DNA of 64,000 nucleotides from Sulfolobales archaeon (GTDB lineage: Archaea > Thermoproteota > Thermoprotei_A > Sulfolobales > NBVN01), in the NCBI GenBank assembly GCA_026419835.1, contig JAOAKQ010000002.1, positions 62,001-126,000 on the forward strand, given 5' to 3'. Positions 8,961 to 18,136 of this stretch are shown here, in pieces. The notes under the pieces are model-generated. The model was not told where the DNA came from. It worked only from the letters and a program-made list of their open reading frames with translations, and made no database searches. The position numbers were made by a program, and so were the translations under genes. Positions within the stretch are counted from its first letter, which is position 1, and the number at the start of each line of letters is the position of its first letter.

Positions 8961-10433
8961 ATGCCGAACGATAGTGAAGCTAAGTCCTCCAGATCAGTAA
9001 TCCCACCAGCTCCTAGAAGCTGGCTAACGGCTCTAGCATTTGCTGGACCCGGCGTTGTGTGGGCTGCTGAAGCTATAGGTTCCGGCGAGCTAATACTTTC
9101 AACGAGGCTCGGTACGGCTTTCGGAATGATGCTTCTGTGGGTTCCTACTTGGGCTGTGATACTGAAGAATCTCGGACCCGGCTACCTACACGGTAGGTGG
9201 GCTTTAACGTTTGGCGAAGGAGCTATGGATATGTACGCTAAGATACCTCCCAGGAGGGCCTGGCCGATAATCTTCGGAATACTCCACATACTAGCTGGGG
9301 CTATGAGCATAGGTGCGCTGGCCGCTAGTGTTGGTGTAGTTGCGTACACGCTATCCGGGAAGGCCGGTCCACTAGAGGCTTTCACGGGTGGTATGTACAT
9401 TCTAACACTGATAATAGCTATCGTAGGTCTCTACGTACTGCTTGAAGTAATATTCATGGGTATGATGGCTTCGATGGTCATACTCACTGTCGTGCTCGCC
9501 GCACTGGCGGCTCCATCTATATCCGAGATACTGACAGGTACTTTCGCGATCGGTTTCATAACGAGACCAGCGGATTGGGCTACCGTTAGAGCGCCCGGAG
9601 TTGAACCAGTAGCGGTAGACCCTCTGGTTACTATACTACCGGTTCTTGCGTGGGCCGCCGGGGGTTCCGCTAGTCACATATGGTACAGCTACTGGGTTGT
9701 TGGTTCGAAGTACATGGGTCTCGCGAGGTATGGTGAGTGGGGTAAGCCTGGAGACATCAGTAAGTACAAGGAGTTCACCCCCGAAGACTGGGGCAACATG
9801 AGGTGGTGGATTAGGACTCAGATAATTGACGCTTTACTAGCCTGCGTTCTAACGGTCTTCATAATAGACGCGTTCTTCATAGCCGGCTACTCGATACTAG
9901 CTCCGAGACAGCTTCTACCGGGTGGTGTTAGGCTAGCTGAAGTAATTGGTGAGATGTACACTGCGTACCTAGGTCCTAGAGCGCTATTCTTCGTTCTCGT
10001 AGGCTCCCTATTCATACTGTGGTCTACTAACATAAGCCAAACCGTTGGCTGGCCTATCATAGTCATGGACGGTCTGAGGTACATATACCCGAAGATTACT
10101 GAGAAGATCTCCACTAGCGCTCTCAGAAGAATCATAACGGTACTAATGGGTGCCTGGGCTCTAGCGTGGGCTCTCGGATACGCTAGAGCCCCCGTTGAGT
10201 TAATTACTTGGGCAGCTATATTCGACGGAGCTCTACTAGTATCGCTACAGGGTATACTATCCATAGTTGCGTGGATCTACATCGCTCCGAGAGAACTAGT
10301 GAAGGTAGCGCCCAAGGAGAGAGTTAAGGAAATAATACCTAGAGCACCGATAATAATCAACCTGGTGTGCTCAATTCTATACATATACTTCACCGCTTGG
10401 TGGGCTGGTAGAACGCTAGGACTAATAAGGTAG
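8961..10433 (+). CDS. Nramp-superfamily-like membrane transporter
   Basis: 490 aa multi-TM; FAGPGVVWAAEAIGSGELILSTRLGTAFG resembles Nramp TM1. Confidence 0.65.
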   Translation: MPNDSEAKSSRSVIPPAPRSWLTALAFAGPGVVWAAEAIGSGELILSTRLGTAFGMMLLWVPTWAVILKNLGPGYLHGRWALTFGEGAMDMYAKIPPRRAWPIIFGILHILAGAMSIGALAASVGVVAYTLSGKAGPLEAFTGGMYILTLIIAIVGLYVLLEVIFMGMMASMVILTVVLAALAAPSISEILTGTFAIGFITRPADWATVRAPGVEPVAVDPLVTILPVLAWAAGGSASHIWYSYWVVGSKYMGLARYGEWGKPGDISKYKEFTPEDWGNMRWWIRTQIIDALLACVLTVFIIDAFFIAGYSILAPRQLLPGGVRLAEVIGEMYTAYLGPRALFFVLVGSLFILWSTNISQTVGWPIIVMDGLRYIYPKITEKISTSALRRIITVLMGAWALAWALGYARAPVELITWAAIFDGALLVSLQGILSIVAWIYIAPRELVKVAPKERVKEIIPRAPIIINLVCSILYIYFTAWWAGRTLGLIR

Positions 10434-10444
10434 GTGACGTAGAT

Positions 10445-10624
10445 ATGTCTCTAGCGGTACCTAAGAACTGGAGGAGGAATATAGCACTGGCGCTCGGAGC
10501 TATCGGCATCATAATGATAGTTGCTGGAGTAGCAACGGGGTACATAGACGTATCTCTATGGGGAGTATTCGCAGCGATGATGGGTCAGGCGATAATGCTG
10601 CAGGAAAGAAAGAGACCCGGCTAG
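10445..10624 (+). CDS. 59-aa small membrane protein downstream of Nramp-like transporter
   Basis: MSLAVPKNWRRNIALALGAIGIIMIVAGVATGYIDVSLWGVFAAMMGQAIMLQERKRPG; absent from ORF track because shorter than 60 aa. Confidence 0.6.
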   Translation: MSLAVPKNWRRNIALALGAIGIIMIVAGVATGYIDVSLWGVFAAMMGQAIMLQERKRPG

Positions 10625-10668
10625 CTACACGTTCTTAAGTATGTTTTTTACTTCAACCTAGTTTAGAT

Positions 10669-11877
10669 TTAGGACCTTGGAGCCGTACCACTGAGAGGCT
10701 CGGAATTCTTTATGTTACTCAGTACTTCCAGTAGTTCCGCAAAGCCTACTCGAAGTATCTCAGGCTTTAAGCCTACGCCAACTCTTACATACCCTCTCGC
10801 ACTGAAGCACTCACCAGGCGCTACTAGGATTCCGCTGGCTTCGTATACTCTGTAAGATAGCCGTAGAGTGTTATTAGTCCACGGTACTTCCGCCCACACG
10901 TAAGCTCCAGCTAAACTCGGATACGGTCTGATTAGTTCTTCGTTCGGTAGGAGTTTGTTTATTGTCTCCAGGTTTTCGCTAACCACTCTGCGAGCTCTAA
11001 TTCTAAGTTTTCTCACTACGTCAGGTTGTAGGATCTTCACCGCCACTCTATCGCTGAGAACCGGTGGAGCTATGCTTACGTAGTCCTTGATGCTCCACAC
11101 TCGGTTAGCTATAGACCTAGACCCCGACGAGATCCAGCCAAGTCTCAGACCGGGCAGACCGTAGGTCTTGGATAGGCTTGAAACGGAGACGAAGTTCTCC
11201 GAGGTGGAGACCTGAGCTACGCTCACTTTAGATTCACCTCTCTCAGTACCCCAGTAAACCTCGTCGAAAACCAGGACCGTGCCTCTTCTCTCAGCTTCTG
11301 AAGCTAGTTCTTTAAGTTCTCTTCTACTCATGTAGCTACCGGTAGGGTTGTTCGGGTCGGTTACGAAGATAGCTCTAGGTTTCAGTTCCTCCATTAGCCC
11401 GATAGCTCTCTGCGCTGGGAAGTCCCACTTCGGAGGCTTTCTACGCAGATACATAACTTTAGCCCCAACCCACCTAAGTAGTCCCGGTATCTGCATGTAG
11501 TTAGGGCTATCGACTAGAACCACGTCACCGCTGGAGATCAGTGCTAGAACCGCTAGTAGGTTAGCCTCCGCAGACCCCGCGGTTACGACGATGTTTTCCG
11601 GGTCGACGCTGCCTTCGTATAGTTCGGAAATAGCTTTGCGGAGTTCTGGGGACCCTCTGGTCCACCCGTAGCTCAGCTCCAGCTTCAGTAAGTCTCCGTA
11701 GTCCACTCCGTATTCCCCCAGCTCCTCTAGACTGAGTGGGTGGACCCCGCTCTCGCTTAGATTGATCCTAGCTGTCGTTTCGTGAAGGGACTGCCACCTC
11801 TCTAAGCAAAACACTGGAAGACCCTTAACAATCTCGCTCTCTAGAGAGGCTAGAAGCTCTAGAGACATCTTCAACAC
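10669..11877 (-). CDS. PLP-dependent aminotransferase class I/II
   Basis: DPNNPTGSYMSRREL, SSLSKTYGLPGLRLGW motifs. Confidence 0.9.
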   Translation of the reverse strand: MLKMSLELLASLESEIVKGLPVFCLERWQSLHETTARINLSESGVHPLSLEELGEYGVDYGDLLKLELSYGWTRGSPELRKAISELYEGSVDPENIVVTAGSAEANLLAVLALISSGDVVLVDSPNYMQIPGLLRWVGAKVMYLRRKPPKWDFPAQRAIGLMEELKPRAIFVTDPNNPTGSYMSRRELKELASEAERRGTVLVFDEVYWGTERGESKVSVAQVSTSENFVSVSSLSKTYGLPGLRLGWISSGSRSIANRVWSIKDYVSIAPPVLSDRVAVKILQPDVVRKLRIRARRVVSENLETINKLLPNEELIRPYPSLAGAYVWAEVPWTNNTLRLSYRVYEASGILVAPGECFSARGYVRVGVGLKPEILRVGFAELLEVLSNIKNSEPLSGTAPRS

Positions 11878-11911
11878 TACCCGGTACTGAAGTTCCGCTG
11901 TGAGTATATAG

Positions 11912-12445
11912 CTACACGTAGGTTAGTTCTCCACCGACGACTCTAGCGCACTTCGTGTACTTGTGCTCAAACTCCCCGGGTGGGACTATGTGGATCACTC
12001 TGTAGTCTTTGTGTAGAAGCCAGTCGGACAGAATCTTTCTGTGGCACCTGTACGGCACTCTCTCCCGGCACATGAGTGCGGCGGTTTTCTTACCGCATAT
12101 GCCGAGTAGTCTATCCAGAGCTTCCCTGGCTTCACTAGACGTGAGTATGTAGGTTGCGTAAGCTCTGAACCCCTCAGACTTGAAGCACCTCCCCAGACCC
12201 ACGTCCGCAAGTGAAGGACCGAACTTTCTGAATCCCCCCAGCTCCGGCATCCATAAGTATTCAACACCGGCGCGCTTAAACTCTCTAGATAGGTTCTCAG
12301 TTGAGTACTGGGGGAGCCTAGCGGACTTGCCCCACCTTCTCACATCTACAACTACTTCAATACCGTACCGAAGAACCAGTGCCAGTAGGTCCTCTACTCT
12401 CAGAGTGCTGTAGCCTAGAGTAAACACCTCTCTTCCACGCCGCAC
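11912..12445 (-). CDS. DUF488 family protein
   Basis: FTLGYSTLRVEDLLALV...VVDVRRWGKSARLPQYS; CRERVPYRCHRKILSDWL. Confidence 0.85.
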   Translation of the reverse strand: MRRGREVFTLGYSTLRVEDLLALVLRYGIEVVVDVRRWGKSARLPQYSTENLSREFKRAGVEYLWMPELGGFRKFGPSLADVGLGRCFKSEGFRAYATYILTSSEAREALDRLLGICGKKTAALMCRERVPYRCHRKILSDWLLHKDYRVIHIVPPGEFEHKYTKCARVVGGELTYV

Positions 12446-12478
12446 GAGAGTGTATCTTAAAGTGGATTATTAATTATG

Positions 12479-12600
12479 CTTTCAGTTTTATCGTTTAGAT
12501 TCCGCGCTCAACCTTTCGTTCTCCATCACCTAGATCCTTCTGCGCCTAAATCACCGTGGGTTCGTAGGCTTTATCTTGGAGTAGTCGAAGTCTACTTAGG
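12479..12600 (-). repeat. Decayed CRISPR repeat plus leader-like sequence (unit C)
   Basis: 12479..12502 CTTTCAGTTTTATCGTTTAGATTC matches the array repeat 21/24 (transitions only); flank aligns to CRISPR leader at 25426..25515. Confidence 0.75.
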
Positions 12601-12655
12601 CGAAGAGCGCGGTTCCCGGTAGTTAACGCCTATTAGCACCACACTCTAGATTGAA

Positions 12656-12949
12656 GTGGTGGTAGACCTGCAGGTCGTGCCGCTGATGTTGGTAGTGGTT
12701 TTCGCGGCATTTATCTTAATGCTAATTGGAGCGCTAATCATGGTCTTATCGGCGTTTAGGAGGGTAGCTGGAGGTGAAGAAGGAAGACAGGTTGAGGGTG
12801 GGGCCGTGGTCGTCGTAGGTCCTCTGCCGATCGTTATAGGAACCAGTCAAAGAGTGAGTAAGCTGCTTGTAGTCCTAGCCATAGCCTTACTACTGGTCTC
12901 ATTAGCTACCTACCTGATCTTCCTGCGGGGTGCCACGCTGTGGAGGTAG
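12656..12949 (+). CDS. Small membrane protein, DUF131/TIGR00304-like
   Basis: Two-TM 97-aa protein with ...VVVVGPLPIVIGTSQRVSK... between TMs. Confidence 0.6.
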   Translation: MVVDLQVVPLMLVVVFAAFILMLIGALIMVLSAFRRVAGGEEGRQVEGGAVVVVGPLPIVIGTSQRVSKLLVVLAIALLLVSLATYLIFLRGATLWR

Positions 12950-13236
12950 ACTTATTTAAAGTGGGTCTAGTGCTGTTCATCGCAGGCTTCGTGGCGGCTT
13001 TCGCAGCTATGCTACTGGCTATAGCACTACCCATGCTTGCGGCGGAAGGAGGGAGAACTACGGGAGTTTCCGGTGGTGGCTGCGTTCTAATAATGTTCGT
13101 ACCTATATGCTTTGGAGTAGGGGAGGGCGCTCTCCCACTAATGGCTTTAGCAGTAGCTCTAGCGGTAGTTCTCGTAGTAGTGAGCGTGCTCCTATACAGA
13201 GGATTCTACAGGGTATTGAAGGAGGTGAAGATCTAG
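12940..13236 (+). CDS. Small membrane protein, DUF131/TIGR00304-like paralog
   Basis: 98 aa, same two-TM architecture, overlapping start with previous ORF. Confidence 0.6.
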   Translation: MEVDLFKVGLVLFIAGFVAAFAAMLLAIALPMLAAEGGRTTGVSGGGCVLIMFVPICFGVGEGALPLMALAVALAVVLVVVSVLLYRGFYRVLKEVKI

Positions 13237-13237
13237 C

Positions 13238-13411
13238 GTGGAGGTAGTAGTAGACCCTGTATGCGGTATGAAGCTGGATCCGGCTAAAGCTAAGTACAAG
13301 AGTGTGTATAAGGGGAAGGTCTACTACTTCTGCTGCGCTCGCTGCCAGAAAGCTTTCGAAGAAAATCCTGAGTACTACCTAGAGCACGGTCCAACTGGCA
13401 TGCCTAAGTAG
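13238..13411 (+). CDS. YHS-domain protein
   Basis: 57 aa VEVVVDPVCGMKLDPAKAKYKSVYKGKVYYFCCARCQKAFEENPEYYLEH, classic YHS metal-binding domain; missed by ORF track. Confidence 0.85.
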   Translation: MEVVVDPVCGMKLDPAKAKYKSVYKGKVYYFCCARCQKAFEENPEYYLEHGPTGMPK

Positions 13412-13448
13412 CCTCTAAACCCCGACGCGCATCTTAAGAGCTCTCCAC

Positions 13449-15875
13449 CTACCTGGGATTCCATCTAAGTAGTGTTAGAGAGTTTAGAACTACTGAGATG
13501 TCGCTGAGTATCATCGCGGCAGCCGCCGCTTCAGGTCTTAAGAATATGCCGGTACTCTCGTAGAGCGCTCCCATAGCTACTGGAACTAGCAGTGCGTTGT
13601 ATATGAAAGCCCAGGCGAGGTTCTCTAGGGACTTCCTCCTAGATTTCCTCGCCAGCTTGATCAAGTTTACGATAGAGAGTAGGTTGCCACTTACAATAAC
13701 GACATCACCAGATTCCTTAGATATATCGGAACCCTGACCCATAGCTACACCTATGAAAGACCTGCTTATAGCTGCTGCGTCGTTAATTCCATCACCAACG
13801 AACATGACCCTGCTCCCACTGGACTGCAGAGATTCAACGAGCTCTGCCTTGTCTTCAGGTCTGAGCTCAGCGTAGAACTTCCTCAACCCAAGCTCGGAGG
13901 CTACTACTTCAGCAGCCCTAGCAGTATCTCCCGTTGCTAAGATAGCTTCTACACCGATGCTACGCAGGTACTCCACTAAACTCCTACTCTCAGCTCTCAA
14001 CCTATCGCCGATTCCGAGAACGGCTACGGGTTCTTTACCTACAACTACAACTACAGCCGTTCCACCTCTAGACGCTACTCTATCAACAACGGACCTAACC
14101 TCATCCAAGCTCCTTCCACAAACACTCTCAGCTAGTCTGAGGGACCCTACCGCAACTTCTACTCCATCTACTCTAGCGATCACTCCCATACCGGGTATCG
14201 TAACGTAGTCCGTGGATTCTCTACTGTCTGCACCTACTTTAGAGCAGTACTTAACGATTGCTTTAGCTATTGGGTGCTCACTCTTTCGCTCCACCGAGCA
14301 GGCGTACTCGAGAACTTCCCCGAGGTTCCCACCGCCTTTTAGTGGTACAACATCAACTACTTCAGGACTGCCTACGGTTAGAGTACCGGTCTTATCTAAA
14401 AACACCTTATCTACTTTAAGAACTCTCTCCAGCGCGTCACCACGCCTTAGTAGGATCCCCAGCTGCACTGCCTTTATAGATGCTAGGGAGACTACCATAG
14501 GTATAGCTATTCCGAGAGGGCAGGGGCAGGTAACGGCTAGAACTGAAACTGAGAACAGTAGAGCTCTATCAACACCAGCACCCCTAAAGAACCAGTAGGT
14601 GAATGTAGCGATGCTGAGAGCTATCACAACCCAGGTTAGGTAGCCCACAGATCTATCGGCAATCCTCTGAATTCTCGGTTTGTAGAACTGAGCTTCTCTA
14701 ACCGTCCTAACTATGTAGGCCAGGGCGGTGTCTTCACCAACTCTAGTAGCTCTCAGCACTACGTATCCACTAACGAGGAGACTTCCGGCGAGAACCGGGT
14801 CTCTCCTCTCTTCACTCTTCTCCCTAGGGATAGGCTCGCCGGTGAACGCAGACTCATCTACGTAGCCGAACCCCTTAACAACTACCCCATCTACCGGGAA
14901 TCTCTCACCGGCCTTAACTTCGACTAAGTCCCCAGGCTTAACCTGATCTACCGGAACCTCCCTGATCTCACCATCACTACCTACCACCCTAGCTATCCCC
15001 ACGGAGAGCTCGGCCAGCTTCTTCAAAGCTCTCGAAGACCTCCGCCTCAACCTCTCCTCGAGGTACCTACCTAGAGATACGAACCCTAGGAGACCGGCGG
15101 GCACTTCGAAGAAGGTCTCACCGCGGTCTGGAGATAGCAGCACCGCGACACTGTATACGTAGGTAGTTAGAGAAGAGAGAGATATTAGAGAATCCATTGT
15201 TGGAGCTCTGCGCACCAGCGACCTCAAACCCTTAGATAGAGTATCTGAGCTCAGCACCATGACTAAAGTAGCTACCGGGAGCAGAACGTGGGGAGCTGAA
15301 CTCCAGAGCGGGGGGTCAGCACCTAGCGCTCCCGCGGTGTAGTAGGTTACCGCTCCAAGTCCGAGTAGAAACGAAGCTATCTTAACGAGTAGTACGCTGC
15401 GCTCTTCTCTAGCTAGTAGCTCTACCTCACCAACCACTTCACCAGCTTCAGGGTACCTCCTCCTTACTTCGCTTAGTAGAGAGCTTCTAGATGTAGTTAG
15501 AGGATTGTAGAGCACGCTGGAGATTCTAGAGACTGGTGAGTAGCGGCACTCAAGTACTCCGGGCAGTTCAGATACGTACTTCTCAAAAGAGACTACCTCG
15601 CCTTCTTCAAGATCTGCGACAACGTAGAGCTTCTCCTTCTCGACGTCGTATCCTGCTTCACGAATAGCTCTAAAAACGTCTCTCATAGTTACCTTATCGG
15701 ATTCGTAGACAACAACAGCCTCCCCGGAGCCGAGGTCTACCTTAAGGTCTCTCACACCAGGTAGCTTCTCTAAGCTCTTCCGAATGGAGTAAACGCAGGT
15801 CGGGCAGTCTACTCCAAGTAGTTTAACTCTCTCACTACGCACCGAGGAGGACGCTGAGCCTCCCCTAGAGTTCAT
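13449..15875 (-). CDS. copA: Heavy-metal (copper-type) P1B ATPase
   Basis: N-terminal GVDCPTC metal-binding domain, TCPCPLG in TM, DKTGTLT phosphorylation motif, GDGINDAAA. Confidence 0.9.
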   Translation of the reverse strand: MNSRGGSASSSVRSERVKLLGVDCPTCVYSIRKSLEKLPGVRDLKVDLGSGEAVVVYESDKVTMRDVFRAIREAGYDVEKEKLYVVADLEEGEVVSFEKYVSELPGVLECRYSPVSRISSVLYNPLTTSRSSLLSEVRRRYPEAGEVVGEVELLAREERSVLLVKIASFLLGLGAVTYYTAGALGADPPLWSSAPHVLLPVATLVMVLSSDTLSKGLRSLVRRAPTMDSLISLSSLTTYVYSVAVLLSPDRGETFFEVPAGLLGFVSLGRYLEERLRRRSSRALKKLAELSVGIARVVGSDGEIREVPVDQVKPGDLVEVKAGERFPVDGVVVKGFGYVDESAFTGEPIPREKSEERRDPVLAGSLLVSGYVVLRATRVGEDTALAYIVRTVREAQFYKPRIQRIADRSVGYLTWVVIALSIATFTYWFFRGAGVDRALLFSVSVLAVTCPCPLGIAIPMVVSLASIKAVQLGILLRRGDALERVLKVDKVFLDKTGTLTVGSPEVVDVVPLKGGGNLGEVLEYACSVERKSEHPIAKAIVKYCSKVGADSRESTDYVTIPGMGVIARVDGVEVAVGSLRLAESVCGRSLDEVRSVVDRVASRGGTAVVVVVGKEPVAVLGIGDRLRAESRSLVEYLRSIGVEAILATGDTARAAEVVASELGLRKFYAELRPEDKAELVESLQSSGSRVMFVGDGINDAAAISRSFIGVAMGQGSDISKESGDVVIVSGNLLSIVNLIKLARKSRRKSLENLAWAFIYNALLVPVAMGALYESTGIFLRPEAAAAAMILSDISVVLNSLTLLRWNPR

Positions 15876-15881
15876 GTGCTT

Positions 15882-16112
15882 TCACTTCTTCCTTAGCGTA
15901 GCTTCGTAGTAGTTCTCCCTGCTTTCTACCCTAACTACCTCATACCCACTTTTCGAGGCTACGAGCTTCAGAATGTTTAAAGGTAGATCGCTTCCCGAAG
16001 CTACGATGTGGAGCTCCAGATCCGCACCTCTGTTTAGAACGTTTAGAAGCTTAACCATGGGGTTGTCGGTGCAGGACCTAGCTCCCCTAAGGTCCAGGAC
16101 TTTCACCACCAC
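15882..16112 (-). CDS. TusA/SirA-like sulfurtransferase
   Basis: 76 aa, VLDLRGARSCTDNPMVKLLNVLN...LKLVASKSGYEVV. Confidence 0.65.
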   Translation of the reverse strand: MVVKVLDLRGARSCTDNPMVKLLNVLNRGADLELHIVASGSDLPLNILKLVASKSGYEVVRVESRENYYEATLRKK

Positions 16113-16644
16113 TACCCCTAGGTATCGCTATTCTCAAGCTATAACCACTCGTATGCCCGGAGTATATTCTCTCAATCATCTGCTCTTCTTCTAGCGTCTG
16201 TCTTTCTTCGATTGTTAGGTCCTTGGGAAGCCACTCCGGGTGCTTACCTAGCTTACCGTAGTAGGCTCTGATAGCTCTCTTAAGCGCTCCGACAGCCAGT
16301 ATACTGCAGTGGTACTTAATCGGTGGGAGACCCCCGAGCTCGTCAGCAACGCTCTTCCATGAGATACCCCAGGCTTCCTTCACGGTCCTACCAGCTACTA
16401 GGTCGGTTAAAATACTGGCGGCTGCGATATTAGCTGCGCAGCCGTAGCTTTCGAAAGTAGCTTTCTCTATAACTTCATCCCCACCTCTTGTAGATATCTT
16501 GAGGTACAGCCTTATCATATCACCGCAGGCCGGACTTCCAGCGGATTCCACTACATCAGCATCCTCCATAGGACCCACGTTCCTAGGATTTCTAAATATC
16601 TCCAGTACCTTAGGCGTGTATGGTAGAGGTATTCGAGTACTCAC
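16087..16644 (-). CDS. iscU: IscU/NifU-N Fe-S cluster scaffold
   Basis: SPACGD, YGCAA, KYHCS conserved cysteines. Confidence 0.9.
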   Translation of the reverse strand: MSTRIPLPYTPKVLEIFRNPRNVGPMEDADVVESAGSPACGDMIRLYLKISTRGGDEVIEKATFESYGCAANIAAASILTDLVAGRTVKEAWGISWKSVADELGGLPPIKYHCSILAVGALKRAIRAYYGKLGKHPEWLPKDLTIEERQTLEEEQMIERIYSGHTSGYSLRIAIPRGSGGESPGP

Positions 16645-16714
16645 TCAAACCCCTCAACCAACTAGCTAGATTGTTAATAAATCTTTAACGCCGTTATAGT
16701 GTTATAGGCATTGC

Positions 16715-17938
16715 CTAGGTTCTTCTAGCGGCACTTATACTTCTCAACCTAGATACGGCTCTAGGAATCACTTCCAGGGTGTAGTCGATGTCTTCTTGCG
16801 TGTGGTATCGGGTGGTCTTGAAGAGTATACTACCGTGAGCTTCTTCGTGCTTTCTTCCAATAGCTAGCAGTACGTGGCTCGGCTCCAGTATTCTCGAGGT
16901 GCAGGCGCTACCACTAGATACATAAACACCGTTAATGCTTAGTTCGACGGTTAGAGCCTCCCCCTCAACGTACAGAAAGCTCAAGTTAGCGTTATCGGGG
17001 GCCCTCCTACTGAAGTCCGCCGGGCCGTTCAGCAAGACCTCGGGAACTCTATCTAGTATACCCCTAACGAGGACATCCCTCAGCATCCTCATTTTAGCTA
17101 CGTTGATGTCGAAATCTTGAAAAGCTAGTTCAACGGCTTTTCTAAACCCGGCTATGAGTGGAACGTTCTCGACGCCGGGCCACATCTTCTCGGAACTCAG
17201 CTGACCTCTTAGAATAGGCTCGAGTCTAACCCCTTCTCTAATGAAGAGCGCTCCAACACCCCTGGGGCCGTGTATCTTGTGGCTACTCAGAGTTACCATG
17301 TCGACGTACTCGAGCTTCTTGAGGTCCATCGGGAGCTTTCCGAACGCATCTGCGGCGTCTGTGTGGAAGACCGCCTTCGGGTTCACCTCCTTAGCTATCT
17401 TAGACAGCTCGTAGACGTTCTGCACCGTCCCTATTTCGTGGTTAACCATCTGAACACTAACTAGTGACGTATCTCTATCTACGACCTCCTTGAAGATCTC
17501 CGGGTCTACGAAGCCCTCGCTATCTACGGGTACTCTAACAACCTTAAACCCGAACAACCTACCAGCTTCTTCAGCTGGGTGAATAACGCTGAGGTGCTCT
17601 ATAGCCGATACGACGATCTTCCCTCCCCCCTCTCTGTTAGCTATTGCGTGCCCTAGAACGGCTAGGTTGTTGGCTTCAGTACCACTGTGAACTAAAGCGA
17701 ACTCGCCCACACCACCAGCGTTTAGAACTTCAGCGAGCAGCTCCTTGGTTCTGTGGATAACTTCGTAAGCTTCCCAACCGGGTCTGTGGGTGATCGATGG
17801 GTGCCCGTAGCCTACGGAGTTAAAGTACGGAATCATCTCTTCGACAACTTCTCTCGGAACGTGGCCCGAGTTCTCGTTATCGAAGTAGACCTCCCGAGGG
17901 GGTTTTCCGTGAACTTTGAGCAGCTCCTCTACAGACAT
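16715..17938 (-). CDS. iscS: Cysteine desulfurase
   Basis: YFDNENSG, HSGTEANNLA, SSHKIHGPRGVGALF, SSGSACTSRILEPSHVL. Confidence 0.9.
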   Translation of the reverse strand: MSVEELLKVHGKPPREVYFDNENSGHVPREVVEEMIPYFNSVGYGHPSITHRPGWEAYEVIHRTKELLAEVLNAGGVGEFALVHSGTEANNLAVLGHAIANREGGGKIVVSAIEHLSVIHPAEEAGRLFGFKVVRVPVDSEGFVDPEIFKEVVDRDTSLVSVQMVNHEIGTVQNVYELSKIAKEVNPKAVFHTDAADAFGKLPMDLKKLEYVDMVTLSSHKIHGPRGVGALFIREGVRLEPILRGQLSSEKMWPGVENVPLIAGFRKAVELAFQDFDINVAKMRMLRDVLVRGILDRVPEVLLNGPADFSRRAPDNANLSFLYVEGEALTVELSINGVYVSSGSACTSRILEPSHVLLAIGRKHEEAHGSILFKTTRYHTQEDIDYTLEVIPRAVSRLRSISAARRT

Positions 17939-17955
17939 CGGTTACCCATACTAAA

Positions 17956-18117
17956 GTGCGTCTATTGCTTATAAACGGCGTTAAAGTCTTCGCTAGAACT
18001 TCTGGGTTCACCGGCGTAGACTTGCTTAAGATAGCGATTTACACCATCAACAGCGTTAAAGGTGTTTGCGTAGCTGAATTGACTGAGTGTGAGGTCTTGG
18101 CAGCTCACCAACTCTAA
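17956..18117 (+). CDS. Possible 53-aa small protein
   Basis: VRLLLINGVKVFARTSGFTGVDLLKIAIYTINSVKGVCVAELTECEVLAAHQL in an otherwise empty gap; overlaps the likely iscS promoter. Confidence 0.25.
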   Translation: MRLLLINGVKVFARTSGFTGVDLLKIAIYTINSVKGVCVAELTECEVLAAHQL

Positions 18118-18136
18118 GGAAGAGCGTTAACGGTGT

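Noticed and set aside
13449-15875. Numerous antisense ORFs over copA and other long genes (for example 13957..14208, 14212..14598, 8961..10433 antisense)
   Set aside because: Shadow ORFs opposite strongly supported coding genes; serine/threonine-rich translations typical of antisense frames
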